This document shows, piece after piece, positions 24,809-34,468 of a DNA stretch of 64,000 bases (the first letter of the stretch is position 1; each line of letters opens with the position of its first letter). This DNA comes from Acidiphilium sp. C61 (GTDB taxonomy: Bacteria; Pseudomonadota; Alphaproteobacteria; Acetobacterales; Acetobacteraceae), in contig NZ_CACTIA010000005.1 in assembly GCF_902712915.1 (NCBI RefSeq), forward strand, positions 1,178,001-1,242,000, read 5' to 3'. The notes under the pieces are model-generated. The model worked only from the letters and a program-made list of their open reading frames with translations, had not been told where the DNA came from and ran no database searches. The translations under genes were made by a program, and so were the position numbers.

Positions 24809-26173
24809 ATGAGCAGAATTCACATGATCGCGCGGACGATGCTCGGTGGGCTGGGTTTTGCCGTTATGATCCAGGGGGCGGCAGACGCCGCGACGCCAGA
24901 GACCGCCGCCCGAATCCGTGAACTGAACGACCGGCTGAACCATCAGGCTGCGGTGTTGCAGAAACAGAAATCGAGCCTGGTCGCGCAGATGGATGCGATC
25001 CGCACCGAACTCGAGTCGATCCGGCGTGAGCGCGCCGAACTCGCGGCACTCAACGGCGGCGCGCCGCCACCCGCCCGCCGGCGCGTCGCACAAGCCCCGG
25101 CTACTACGGTACCGGCCGCGGCGCCGCGCGAGACAACAGCCCCGGCCGCCGAGGCTGCCGCCTCGAACCAGCGCGAGCAGGCCGACGCCAACCGTAAGGC
25201 GCGGGCCAACCTCGTGCTGCAAACAAACTCGTCCCTCGCCCAGTCCGGCGGTGTGCTGACGCCGAAGGGGACGCTCGTGATCGAGCCGTCGCTGCAATAT
25301 TCCTATTACAACAGCAATCAGGTGAACGTCAGCGGGTTCACCATCGTTCCCGGCATCACCTTCGGGAACATCAACATCAACAAGGTATACGAAAATCTGC
25401 TCACCGAGCAGCTCACCCTGCGCTACGGCCTCACCGGACGGTCTGACATCTATGTGCGGATTCCCTTCGACACCGGGTATAACACCACGATCACCTCGCC
25501 GGTCCTGGTCGGCCAGAGCGTCGGGCCGCTGACCGTTTCGGCGCACGCCTTCAACCTCGGCGATGTCCAGTTCGGCGGCAGCTACCAGCTCAACAGCGGC
25601 TCGGAATCGGTGCCGACCTTCGTGGCCAACCTCAACTTCAAGACGATGACCGGAACGAGCCCGTTCAGCGTGCCGATCTTCACCACGAACTCGCCCCAGG
25701 GGATCTATCTGCAAGGCGTGGACAAGCGCCTGCCGACCGGCACTGGCTTCTATCAGCTCCAGCCGAGCCTGACGATGCTGTATCCGACCAGCCCGGTGAT
25801 CCTGTTTGCCAATCTGAAATACGTCTATAATTTCGGCCGCACCGTCAGCATCCAGAACCCCGGTGGCGGCGCACCGATAAAGGCGAAGCTGCAGCCGGGC
25901 AACGGTATCGGGCTGTCCTTCGGCATGGGCTTCTCGCTCAACAACCGCGCGTCGTTCAGCGTCGGCTACGAGGAAGACCAGTATTTCGACGAGCAGCAGA
26001 ACGGCCAGAGCATCAAGGGCACGGCGTATGACGCGGGCGCCTTCGATTTCGGCCTCGGCTACCAGATCACCCATAATGCCAGCCTCAATGTCGGGGTCAG
26101 CATCGGCGTTGGCCCCAATTCGCCCGCCGCACAGATCGTCGTCCGCCTGCCGATCAGCCTGAACATTCTCTGA
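24809..26173 (+). CDS. Outer-membrane beta-barrel protein with N-terminal coiled coil
   Basis: 454 residues. Signal peptide (about 1-28, ending ADA|A), a charged coiled coil (about 33-80, with IRELNDRLNHQAAVLQKQ), a Pro/Ala/Thr linker (about 84-135), then a barrel of alternating polar and aromatic strands from LTPKGTLVIEPSLQYSYYN to a terminal LPISLNIL. The coiled coil before the barrel recalls trimeric porins whose N-terminus forms a spacer, but the barrel looks more like the phenol/aromatic-degradation OMP group. Its job is unknown; it precedes a sugar-type ABC importer and could be its outer-membrane route. Confidence 0.75.
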   Translation: MSRIHMIARTMLGGLGFAVMIQGAADAATPETAARIRELNDRLNHQAAVLQKQKSSLVAQMDAIRTELESIRRERAELAALNGGAPPPARRRVAQAPATTVPAAAPRETTAPAAEAAASNQREQADANRKARANLVLQTNSSLAQSGGVLTPKGTLVIEPSLQYSYYNSNQVNVSGFTIVPGITFGNININKVYENLLTEQLTLRYGLTGRSDIYVRIPFDTGYNTTITSPVLVGQSVGPLTVSAHAFNLGDVQFGGSYQLNSGSESVPTFVANLNFKTMTGTSPFSVPIFTTNSPQGIYLQGVDKRLPTGTGFYQLQPSLTMLYPTSPVILFANLKYVYNFGRTVSIQNPGGGAPIKAKLQPGNGIGLSFGMGFSLNNRASFSVGYEEDQYFDEQQNGQSIKGTAYDAGAFDFGLGYQITHNASLNVGVSIGVGPNSPAAQIVVRLPISLNIL

Positions 26174-26179
26174 CCGCCG

Positions 26180-26198
26180 CCGCCGCGAAACGCGGCGG
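26180..26198 (+). terminator. GC-rich hairpin after the OMP gene
   Basis: CCGCCGCG-AAA-CGCGGCGG is a perfect 8-bp stem with a 3-base loop, 7 bases after the stop codon and followed by GGCATTTC. It is a likely terminator, though the U-run is weak. Confidence 0.6.
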
Positions 26199-26308
26199 GG
26201 CATTTCGGCTCCGGGCGGGTTAAACCCTCGCTTGACCGTGATCGGCGAATGGTGTTTGCTCCGCTGGTCTGCTGGCTGGGCCAGTGGACAAGCGGGAGGA
26301 TAACAGAC

Positions 26309-27082
26309 GTGCCGCAAGGCGCCTTTTCCGTGATCGGGCATCTGCCGGATCTGCGCGATTCCGTCATGCGGCGGACGACGCGCGAGCTGGTTGCCGAGAA
26401 GATCGCCGGGCTGATCGCTGCCGGGATCGTCAGGGTCGGGGATCCGCTGCCAAGCGAACGCGACCTTGCCTCGGCGTTTCAGGTCAGCCGCGAAACCGTT
26501 CGCGGCGGCATCCAGATCCTCGCGGCACGCGGCGTGATCGAGGTATCGCAAGGCGCGCGGACGCGGGTGATCAGCACCGAACTCGGCCCCATGGCGCCCG
26601 GCGTGACCGAAACCCGGCGGATCAACGAATACGATATCGAGACCGTTCATGCAGCGCGCATGCTGGTCGAGCGCGAAGTGGTCGCGGCGGCGGCGCGGGA
26701 AATCACGCAGGACGATCTCAACTTCCTGCGCCGCTGCCTCGAGACGCAGAAATCGGCGGAGACCGACCCGGTCCGGTTCCTGATTTCCGACCGCGAATTC
26801 CACCTCGCGATCTATCGCGCCTGCGGCAATCCCGCGCTCGCCGATTTCGTCAGCGATCTCTACACGCACATGATGGAAATCCGCCGCCGCGCGGTGGCAC
26901 AGGAGCAGGCCGTGGCCCGGAGCGTTGCCGATCACGAGGCGATCCTCGACGGGCTGACACGGCATGACGAGGCGGCGGTGGTCGCCGCCTTCGACGTGCA
27001 TCTCGACCGGATCTACCAGACCACCCGCCACGTGATCGAGGGCGGCAGGCCGCCGCCCCGCGCCCGAACGGGTAACAGCTGA
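26309..27082 (+). CDS. GntR-family (FadR/FCD type) transcriptional regulator
   Basis: 257 residues from the GTG at 26309, chosen because GGGAGGA lies 8 bases upstream; an in-frame ATG at 26249 lacks such a site. The N-terminal winged helix has KIAGLIAAGIVRVGDPLPSERDLASAFQVSRETVRGGIQILAARGVIEV, and the C-terminal all-helical FCD domain has metal- or ligand-binding histidines (FLISDREFHLAIYRACGN and VADHEAILDGL). FCD regulators sense small acids or sugars. Placed 31 bases before a ribose-type importer, it probably controls that operon. Confidence 0.9.
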   Translation: MPQGAFSVIGHLPDLRDSVMRRTTRELVAEKIAGLIAAGIVRVGDPLPSERDLASAFQVSRETVRGGIQILAARGVIEVSQGARTRVISTELGPMAPGVTETRRINEYDIETVHAARMLVEREVVAAAAREITQDDLNFLRRCLETQKSAETDPVRFLISDREFHLAIYRACGNPALADFVSDLYTHMMEIRRRAVAQEQAVARSVADHEAILDGLTRHDEAAVVAAFDVHLDRIYQTTRHVIEGGRPPPRARTGNS

Positions 27083-27113
27083 ACCGACAATCCCAAACAA
27101 ACCGGAGGAAACC

Positions 27114-28118
27114 ATGACCGACGACATCATCATCCACGCCAAACCTCGCCTGATCACGAGGCGAACCCTCGGCAAACTCGCCGCACCGACGGTCTTTGCC
27201 GCGGCAATGGCGCCCGGCCTTGCCTTCGCCAAGGGCAAGCGCCTCGCCTACATCACCCCGGGGCTCGACCTGCCCTACTGGCGCACCCTCTCCAACGGCA
27301 TCGCCGCCGAGGCAAAGAAGCACGGCGCGAGCTCGGTCACCTATGACAGCCACAACTCGGCGCAGACCCAGCTGACCAACGCGCAGGACGCGATCGCCAA
27401 GAATGTGGATGGCATCATCCTCTCGCCGACCGATACCTCGACCGCCCCCTCCGTCCTCGCCGCCGCCGCCCGCGCGCGCATCCCCGTCGTCATCGCCGAT
27501 ATCGGCACTTCGGGCGGCGAGTATCTCTCCTTCGTCATCTCCGACAACCGCAAGGGCGCCTACGGCATCGGCAAGGTGCTGGCCGCCGAACTCAAGGCGA
27601 CCGGCCGCAAGCAGAACACGGTGGGTCTGGTGACGATCTCGCTCGCCCGCCAGAACGGCAAGGACCGCACCGCCGGCTTCATGCAGGCGATGGACGAGGC
27701 CGGGATCAAGCGCGTCGCCCTCTCGCAGATGCAGACCTATACGGCCGATGAAACCTTCAAGTTCGTGCAGGACATGCTGACCGCGCATCCCGAGATGGAC
27801 GGGCTCTTCGTCGAGACCGACGAGCCGACCATCGGCGCCCTGCGCGCGATCCACGCCGCCCACCGGCAGAAGACGATGAAGGTCGCCGCGTTCGATGGCA
27901 TCCCGGAATTCATCAAGATGATCGAGGACGACACCATCGTCGGCTCCGGCATGCAGCAGCCCTACCTGTTCGGCACCGAATCGGCGAAGGCGCTGTTCCA
28001 GCATTTCGCCGGCACGACCCCGCCGAAGCGGATCGAAATCCCGATCATCGTGGTCGACAAGTCGAATGTCGCCAAGGAAGCGCCGATCGTCCGCAAGACG
28101 ACATTCGGCCTGAGCTGA
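27114..28118 (+). CDS. Sugar-type ABC importer, periplasmic binding protein (Tat signal)
   Basis: 334 residues of the RbsB/type 1 periplasmic binding family: RLAYITPGLDLPYWRTLSNGIAAEAKKHG, DAIAKNVDGIILSPTDTST, PVVIADIGTSGG, and VAAFDGIPEFIKMIEDDTIVGS with the hinge. The leader contains TRRTLGK before a hydrophobic stretch ending LAFA|KG, so export by the twin-arginine route is likely. It follows the GntR gene and precedes its ATPase by 9 bases. The ligand is not evident: a sugar, polyol or autoinducer-like compound. Confidence 0.9.
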   Translation: MTDDIIIHAKPRLITRRTLGKLAAPTVFAAAMAPGLAFAKGKRLAYITPGLDLPYWRTLSNGIAAEAKKHGASSVTYDSHNSAQTQLTNAQDAIAKNVDGIILSPTDTSTAPSVLAAAARARIPVVIADIGTSGGEYLSFVISDNRKGAYGIGKVLAAELKATGRKQNTVGLVTISLARQNGKDRTAGFMQAMDEAGIKRVALSQMQTYTADETFKFVQDMLTAHPEMDGLFVETDEPTIGALRAIHAAHRQKTMKVAAFDGIPEFIKMIEDDTIVGSGMQQPYLFGTESAKALFQHFAGTTPPKRIEIPIIVVDKSNVAKEAPIVRKTTFGLS

Positions 28119-28127
28119 GCGATCGCC

Positions 28128-30029
28128 GTGGCCCTGCTCGAACTGCGCGACATCTGGAAGCGTTTCGGGGTTACCCAGGCGCTTTCCGGTGCCGCGTTCG
28201 ATCTCCGCGCGGGAGAAATCCACGCTCTTGTCGGCGCCAACGGCGCCGGCAAGTCGACCCTTTCACGGATCATCTCGGGCCATATCAGGCCCGATTCCGG
28301 AGACATCCTGCTGAACGGGGCACGGCTGCGCCATGCCGGCGCGCGCGATGCCATCCGCGCCGGCATCACCATGGTGACGCAGGAAACCTCGCTCGCGCCC
28401 GATCTATCGGTGCTCGAAAACATCATGCTGCCGCGGATCGCGATGCCCGGCCGGCTCGACTGGCGCGCCCTGCGGCGGCAGGCGCAGGCGCTGATCGGCG
28501 AGATCGGCCAGAGCGAGGTGCTGCGGCCCGACATGAAGGTGAGCGAGCTGAGCATCGGCCAGCGCCAGCTGGTCGAAATTCTCAAGGCACTGGCGCTGGA
28601 CAGCCGGATCATCATTTTCGACGAACCGACCGCTTCACTCTCGCCACACGAGGCGGAGCAGCTGTTCGGGCTGATGCGCAGCCTCGCCACACGGGGGCAC
28701 GGGCTGATTTTCGTGTCGCACCGGCTGGAGGAGATTTTCGCCGTCACCGACCGGGTGACGGTGCTGCGCGAGGGGCGGATCGTCGCCAGCGGCCTTGCCA
28801 CCGAAACCTTGCAGCAGGGCGAGCTGGTGCGCCTGATGGTGGGGCGCGAGCTGCAGGACATCTACAACCGCGGCGGCCGGAGCCGGCGGCGCACGGATGG
28901 CGCGGTCGTCCTTCGGGTCAACCATCTGAGCTGCCCGCCGATGGTCCGCGATGTCTCCTTCGAGGTTCGCGCCGGCGAGGTGCTTGGTCTCGCCGGGCTG
29001 GTCGGCGCCGGACGCTCGGAGACGATCGAGACGATTTTCGGCCTGCGCCAGCCGGTCTCCGGCACGATCGAGCTCGACGGCAAACCATTCCGGGCTCGCT
29101 CGCCGCGGGATGCGATAAGGGCGGGTATCGGCCTCATCCCGGAAGACCGGCGAGGCCAGGCGATCGTGCCGGATTTCTCGGTGCGCGAGAACCTGCTGCT
29201 CGCGCATCTCGGCGCGCGCTCCGCCGTGACGCTCGGCTATGGCACGCGCGGCGCCGCGGTGCGCGCGCTGCTCGAACGGCTGGAACTGCCGGAACGGCGC
29301 CTGCTCGACGCCAACATGCTCAATTTCAGCGGCGGCATGCAGCAGAAGGTGATCCTGGCGCGCGGTCTCGTGCTCGCGCCACGGTTGCTACTGCTCGACG
29401 AACCGACACGCGGCGTCGATATCGGCACCCGCAGCAGCATCTACGCAATGTTGCGCCGGATCGCCGATGAGGGTGTGGCCTGCGTCGTGGTATCGTCGGA
29501 TTTCGAGGAAGTGATCGGCGTGTCGGACCGCATCGCCGTGCTCAGCGATGGCGCAAGCGTCGCGGAACTGCCCGCGGAACTGATTGATATCGAAAAGCTC
29601 GGCATGTTCGCCGCACCGCGCAGCTCGGCGGAAAAGACCCACACCGTGCTCGCGGAACTGGTGGCGCGGTATGGCGGCACGGCCTACTGGATGGCCGCCG
29701 AGGGCGGCCGGCTGTTCTGCTTCGACAGGGTGGGCGACGATCCGTCGGCCGATCCCGGCTTCGTCACCGGTGGCTTTCCGGAAATCGCGGCAACGGCAAT
29801 CGCCCATGCGGTGGGCGCGCCGGCCGGCGCACTGCACCGGGCCGCGGATGGCGCGCGCCCGACCCTGCTGGTGCCGATTTCCGGCAAGCGCGGCCACAGC
29901 CTCGGGATTGTCGGGCTGACCTTCGGGCGGGCGCCGGCCGATTTCGACGCTGCCGCGGTGACGCAACACATTCTCGCAGCGCTCGGCGAGCGGCGGGACG
30001 CTCCAAACGAGACCAGGATCGAGGCATGA
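28128..30029 (+). CDS. Ribose-type ABC ATPase with extra C-terminal GAF-like domain
   Basis: 633 residues from a GTG. The first half has Walker A GANGAGKSTLSRI, signature LSIGQRQLVEILKAL and Walker B IIIFDEPTASLSPHE. The second half has the degenerate GLVGAGRSET, NFSGGMQQKVILARGL and LLLLDEPTRGVDIGTRS of RbsA/XylG proteins, which end near residue 500. A further 130 or so residues (about 505-633, from HTVLAELVARYGGTAYWMAA) follow; the pattern of strands and a ...PTLLVPISGKRGHSLGIVGL end looks like a GAF-type sensor, though I cannot confirm it. The permease start overlaps the stop (ATGA). Confidence 0.9.
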   Translation: MALLELRDIWKRFGVTQALSGAAFDLRAGEIHALVGANGAGKSTLSRIISGHIRPDSGDILLNGARLRHAGARDAIRAGITMVTQETSLAPDLSVLENIMLPRIAMPGRLDWRALRRQAQALIGEIGQSEVLRPDMKVSELSIGQRQLVEILKALALDSRIIIFDEPTASLSPHEAEQLFGLMRSLATRGHGLIFVSHRLEEIFAVTDRVTVLREGRIVASGLATETLQQGELVRLMVGRELQDIYNRGGRSRRRTDGAVVLRVNHLSCPPMVRDVSFEVRAGEVLGLAGLVGAGRSETIETIFGLRQPVSGTIELDGKPFRARSPRDAIRAGIGLIPEDRRGQAIVPDFSVRENLLLAHLGARSAVTLGYGTRGAAVRALLERLELPERRLLDANMLNFSGGMQQKVILARGLVLAPRLLLLDEPTRGVDIGTRSSIYAMLRRIADEGVACVVVSSDFEEVIGVSDRIAVLSDGASVAELPAELIDIEKLGMFAAPRSSAEKTHTVLAELVARYGGTAYWMAAEGGRLFCFDRVGDDPSADPGFVTGGFPEIAATAIAHAVGAPAGALHRAADGARPTLLVPISGKRGHSLGIVGLTFGRAPADFDAAAVTQHILAALGERRDAPNETRIEA

Positions 30030-31033
30030 CCCCCATGAACGGACCCGCCACTTCCCTCACCGGGCAGACCGGTACCGCGCCGCGCCGCACGCTGCTCACC
30101 CTGCTCGCGACCCAGATCGAGCTGCGCATGTCGCTCGTCGTCGTCGCGGTGATGGCGGTGCTGTCGCTGATCTCGCCGTATTTCCTCACCCTCAACAACA
30201 TGCTGAACCTGCTGAGCCAGTCGGTCGTGGTCGGGCTGCTGGCACTCGGGCAGACGCTGGTGATCCTGATCGGCGGCATCGATCTGTCGGTAGGCTCCCT
30301 GGTGGGGGTGACGGGGATCGTGCTCGGCCTCTCGCTGCACCATGTCCCGATGCCGGTTGCGTTCCTGTTCTGCCTTGCGGCGGGCGCCGCGGCCGGGCTG
30401 GTCAACGGCCTGATCATCACCTACGGGCGGGTGGCCGCCTTCGTCGTCACGCTCGGAATGATGTCGATCGGGCGCAGCCTTGCCTATGTGCTGAGCGGGG
30501 CGAACTCGATCAGCGGATTGCCGGCCGGCCTCGGCGCGCTTTCGGCGGACTCGCTGTTCGACATTCCGGTGGACTTCCTTGTGCTGATCGCGTGTTACGC
30601 GCTGTGCTGGTGGTTCCTGAACCATACCAAAGGCGGGCGGACGCTGTACGCGCTCGGTTCGAACGCCGAGGCGGCGCGGGTCGCGGGGCTGCGGATCGGG
30701 ACATGGAGCGTGCTGGCCTATGTGATCTCGGGCCTGATGAGCGGGGTTGCGGCGATCTTCATGGCGTCGCGAATTCTCTCGATCGACCCGATCGGCGGCC
30801 AGGGCCTGGAACTCGACGCGATCGCAGCGGTCGTGATCGGTGGCGCCAGCCTGTTCGGCGGCCGCGGCTCGATCATCGGCACCCTGTTCGGCGTGTTCGT
30901 CATGCTGTTCATCCGCAACGGGCTGAACCTGCTCAACGTCTCGCCCTACTGGCAGGGCACAGCGATCGGATCGGTCATCATCGTCGCGGTGCTGGCGGAG
31001 CGGCTGCTGAGCGGCGCCCGCCGCCGCGGCTGA
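30026..31033 (+). CDS. Ribose-type ABC importer, permease
   Basis: 335 residues of the RbsC/BPD_transp_2 family, with 8-10 membrane helices. It has the conserved GQTLVILIGGIDLSVGSLVG motif, GLVNGLIITYGRVAAFVVTLGMMSIGRSL, GSNAEAARVAGLRI and GGASLFGGRGSIIGTLFGVF. It overlaps the ATPase by 4 bases and completes the importer (binding protein, ATPase, permease). No catabolic enzyme follows, so the substrate stays open. Confidence 0.92.
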   Translation: MTPMNGPATSLTGQTGTAPRRTLLTLLATQIELRMSLVVVAVMAVLSLISPYFLTLNNMLNLLSQSVVVGLLALGQTLVILIGGIDLSVGSLVGVTGIVLGLSLHHVPMPVAFLFCLAAGAAAGLVNGLIITYGRVAAFVVTLGMMSIGRSLAYVLSGANSISGLPAGLGALSADSLFDIPVDFLVLIACYALCWWFLNHTKGGRTLYALGSNAEAARVAGLRIGTWSVLAYVISGLMSGVAAIFMASRILSIDPIGGQGLELDAIAAVVIGGASLFGGRGSIIGTLFGVFVMLFIRNGLNLLNVSPYWQGTAIGSVIIVAVLAERLLSGARRRG

Positions 31034-31038
31034 ACCGC

Positions 31039-31515
31039 TCAGAACCGATAGTGCAGGCCCGCGGAAATCAGGTTTTCGGATTCCATGCCACCGGTGCGGT
31101 CTTCGGTTGCCGTGAAGTACGTATCCTGCAAGCGAACGAACCAGGAGCTGCCGAGCGGCAGATCGACCCCGAACCCGCCGTCAAGCCCGTATTTCCCCCA
31201 GCCGGCCACCGCGCCGAACTTGGCGAAGAGCGGATACCCCGGAAGATAGACCAGGCCGTCGAGGCTGAATTCTGGCCCCGGCCGCACCGCCCGCTCTTCC
31301 TTGCCGGTGGTGATCAGGAAAGCGTCGAGGCCGAACGTGGTCAGGCCAGGAACCGTATGGCGGTAGCCGAGCGAGACATAAGCGGAGCCAGGAATGAAAT
31401 TATACCCGGCGCCGACGTTGAGGTTCCGCGCCTGTGCGACAGAACCGAGCGACGCCGCGAGCAGGATGCCGGCAACGGAAAGCCAGCGGCAGGCTTTCGA
31501 TGCGATTGTTTGCAT
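31039..31515 (-). CDS. Small outer-membrane beta-barrel protein
   Basis: 158 residues from the ATG at 31515; the frame is open further back to 31650, but the signal peptide (MQTIASKACRWLSVAGILLAASLGSVAQA) begins here. The mature part alternates polar and aromatic residues (LNVGAGYNFIPGSAYVSLGYRH, LPLGSSWFVRLQDTYF) and ends SAGLHYRF, with the C-terminal Phe of outer-membrane barrels. It would form about 8 strands. No family is recognised. AGGAGG lies about 14 bases upstream, rather far. It ends 5 bases from the permease stop, convergently. Confidence 0.65.
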   Translation of the reverse strand: MQTIASKACRWLSVAGILLAASLGSVAQARNLNVGAGYNFIPGSAYVSLGYRHTVPGLTTFGLDAFLITTGKEERAVRPGPEFSLDGLVYLPGYPLFAKFGAVAGWGKYGLDGGFGVDLPLGSSWFVRLQDTYFTATEDRTGGMESENLISAGLHYRF

Positions 31516-32107
31516 TATCAGTCCAAGCGCCTCCTGAGCCGGATCGTTTTGCTGATGCCCGCAGCCCCGGAGCGCGGCCGGCATGCGCGGACGGGAGGCT
31601 TCGAACGGCAGGGTAACCTTGGGGACAGGCTCAATCAAGCGACCCATCAAGCGTTCCGGGATATCTTTGAGGGGCGGGCCGGCTGTCTTGCCCGGGAAGA
31701 CCCGGCATCATTATTTGCATGAACGAATATATTGTACGACGCGCGGCGCGAGGCAAATATTGCGATTAGGTAAATTTTTTGCTAACAAAAGAGCTGGTTG
31801 CTTTTTTGAGAAATTGACAGCGGAGAAATATCTTTTTGATTTAAAATTCTCAAAATAATTCTCTTGATCTTTTATTTACACAAGTCCGATGCAGTGATGG
31901 AAATACCCGCTAAACTCGCCATTAACGATTCTGATATAGTCAATCCGTAGCGGCGGCAGGTTCGTCCATGTTTCTCAGGTCGGCTGATTTTACCGGATCA
32001 TTCTCGAAGCTTTCTGATTTGTCACCGTTCAAGAATGCCATGACTGTCATCGTCCAGGCCGCGCGCTTCCGGAACGAAGCGCCTGTGCGGCAACGCGACC
32101 CGGCTTC
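31516..32107. other. Long intergenic region with an AT-rich island
   Basis: About 590 bases without a supported gene. From about 31700 to 31930 the sequence is strikingly AT-rich for this genome (runs such as TAAATTTTTTGCTAAC and TTTGATTTAAAATTCTC). A TTGACA lies near 31815, but no -10 with good spacing is certain. It may hold the promoters of the small OMP and of the GGDEF-EAL operon, and it could be a binding region for a nucleoid silencer or a scar of gene transfer. Confidence 0.5.
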
Positions 32108-34468
32108 ATGCTGAGTGCGCATCCCCTGCTGGATCTGATGAAGGCGCCGCTGCTCGGCATCGGCGCCGCAGGGGTTGTTTACGCGATTGCAGCACGCACC
32201 GGGCGGATGCCGCCGCGGGGACGAATTGTCCTCGTTGGCCTTCTCGGCACGGTGGCGGCGGTCGGTGGCTGGCTGGTGTTCCTGGTCAGTCTGCATATCT
32301 ACTTTCCGCATGTCCGCGATGCGATCCCCCTCGCGGCACGGCTCGAATCCTTCAGCTTCATGGCGGGCGGCGCGTTTATCGCACTGTTCATCACGCTGTT
32401 CCTGACGCGCAACAGCCGGAACATGGCGCTCGCCAGTTCGACGATTGCCGCGGGGGCGTCGTGCATGGTGTTTGCCGCCGTCAGCGGCATCGCGCAGCCC
32501 TTCACCCTCGCATACGAACTCAGCCGGGTCGTCGTCACGATGCTGGCCGGCGGCCTGTTTGCCGCAGTCGGAATCCGGTTTGCGAATCGCCCGGACAGTT
32601 TCCCCCTGCTCAGCATTCCCGCACTGGGATTTTCGGTCGTGGTGCCGATTTTTGGCGCGCTCTCGGCGATTCTGCCATTTGCCGACTGGGTAACGGCAAC
32701 ACGCCAGCAGAACTCCTTTGCACTGCACCCGCTGCAACTCGTGTTCGTTTCAGAACTCGTCGTGATGCTGACATTCGCATTGGCCGGCGCCGGCGTCGAC
32801 CGGCAGAACGCGCTCAGGGTCGCCAGCGAAAACACCCGCCTGCGCGAACTGACGGACAACATGTTCGAGGCGCTGCTGATTCATCGCAAGGGCGTCATCG
32901 TCGAAATCAACCAGGTATGTTCGAAGCTGTTCGGCTGGCCCGCCGAGGTGCTGGTCGGCAGCCCGATCGACCGCTTTCTGCCAGGACTCGCAACGATCGA
33001 CCGGGCCGATCTGGAGGGACCGCATGCCGGCGAGACCACGATCATGACGGCAGGCGGCGAATCCATTCCGGTCGAAACACTGTCGCAGATGATCAGTTTC
33101 GGGGGCAACAAGGCGCAGGTCACTGCGCTGCGCGACATCAGGAGCCGACGCGCCGCGGAAGAAAAAATCCGGTTTCTTGCGCATCATGACGCGTTGACGA
33201 AACTGCCGAACCGGCTGTTGCTGCAGGAGGCGCTGGCACGGGAGATCGCGGCAATTCGTGCCGGTGGCCCCGGACTTGCAATCTTCTACATCGACCTCGA
33301 TCGCTTCAAGTCGGTGAACGACACGCTAGGGCACCAGATCGGCGATAAGCTGCTCCAGATGGCCGTGGCCCGTATTCTGTCCAATATCCGGGACATCGAT
33401 CTGCTTTGCCGGATTGGCGGCGATGAATTCGTGCTCCTCCAGCCGCGCGTCGAGAATCCCGAGATCGCGGGATCGCTGGCAACGCGCATCAATCACGCGA
33501 TCAGCCAGCCCTATCAGATCGACGGTCATGCAGTGAATATCGGGGCCAGCATCGGGATCGCGCTCGGACCGCAAGATGGCACGGAAGCCGACAAGCTGAT
33601 CGGCAAGGCCGATGTCGCGCTCTACCGCGCCAAGGCAGACGGGCGAAACCGGCACTATTTCTTCCGGCCCGGCATGGACACCGTGCTGCGCCGACGGCGC
33701 GTGCTTGAACAGGAACTGTCAGCCGCAATCGAGCACGAAGATCTCACCATCAACTACCAGCCCGTGGTGACGGCAGACTGCCAACTGGTTGGGTTCGAGG
33801 CGTTGTTGCGCTGGACATCTCCGACGCGCGGCAGCATCTCGCCTGACGAGTTCATTCCGATTGCCGAAGAAACCGGACTGATCGTGAAGCTCGGCGCATG
33901 GGTTCTCGATGCCGCGTGCCAGCAGGCGGTGAGCTGGGGTGGGCGATACTGGGTGGCCGTCAACGTGTCTCCACGGCAACTCACCGAGGAGGACTTCCCT
34001 CGACTGGTGGCGGAAACCATGACCCGCGCCGGGCTAGCCGCGCATCTTCTCGAACTCGAAGTCACCGAAGGCGTGCTGCTGCATGACAACGCCCAGGCGC
34101 TCAAAGCGCTTGCGGAGCTGAAACATCTCGGACTGCGCATCTCCCTCGACGATTTCGGGACCGGGTATTCCGGACTGTCCTCCCTGCACCACTACCCGTT
34201 CGACAAAGTCAAGATTGACCGCTCCTTCATCGCCAGGATCGCGGATGGCGACCGTGCGCGGGCAATCGTGGCGGCCGTGCTGGCGATGAGCCGCCAGCTC
34301 GGCCTTACCGTGACCGCCGAGGGGATCGAGACGGCGACCGAATTCACGGTGATGCGCGACAGCGGATGCGATCTCATGCAGGGCAATTTCCTGAGCCCGC
34401 CGATCTGCGACAACGACCTCGACCTCTACATCAAAGCCCAGGGATGCCGCGATGCCGCACATGCTTGA
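32108..34468 (+). CDS. Membrane-bound GGDEF-EAL cyclic-di-GMP enzyme with PAS domain
   Basis: 786 residues. About seven N-terminal membrane helices (10-235) are followed by a PAS-like sensor (about 245-350), a GGDEF domain (about 360-520) and an EAL domain (about 535-780). The GGDEF motif is intact (RIGGDEFVLL) and an RxxD product-inhibition site (RDID) lies five residues before it. The EAL side keeps EALLRW, NVSPRQL, LELEVTEG, DDFGTGYSGL, KIDRSFI and TAEGIET, so both synthesis and breakdown of c-di-GMP look possible. A YfiR-like gene overlaps its end and a TonB-dependent receptor follows. Confidence 0.93.
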   Translation: MLSAHPLLDLMKAPLLGIGAAGVVYAIAARTGRMPPRGRIVLVGLLGTVAAVGGWLVFLVSLHIYFPHVRDAIPLAARLESFSFMAGGAFIALFITLFLTRNSRNMALASSTIAAGASCMVFAAVSGIAQPFTLAYELSRVVVTMLAGGLFAAVGIRFANRPDSFPLLSIPALGFSVVVPIFGALSAILPFADWVTATRQQNSFALHPLQLVFVSELVVMLTFALAGAGVDRQNALRVASENTRLRELTDNMFEALLIHRKGVIVEINQVCSKLFGWPAEVLVGSPIDRFLPGLATIDRADLEGPHAGETTIMTAGGESIPVETLSQMISFGGNKAQVTALRDIRSRRAAEEKIRFLAHHDALTKLPNRLLLQEALAREIAAIRAGGPGLAIFYIDLDRFKSVNDTLGHQIGDKLLQMAVARILSNIRDIDLLCRIGGDEFVLLQPRVENPEIAGSLATRINHAISQPYQIDGHAVNIGASIGIALGPQDGTEADKLIGKADVALYRAKADGRNRHYFFRPGMDTVLRRRRVLEQELSAAIEHEDLTINYQPVVTADCQLVGFEALLRWTSPTRGSISPDEFIPIAEETGLIVKLGAWVLDAACQQAVSWGGRYWVAVNVSPRQLTEEDFPRLVAETMTRAGLAAHLLELEVTEGVLLHDNAQALKALAELKHLGLRISLDDFGTGYSGLSSLHHYPFDKVKIDRSFIARIADGDRARAIVAAVLAMSRQLGLTVTAEGIETATEFTVMRDSGCDLMQGNFLSPPICDNDLDLYIKAQGCRDAAHA

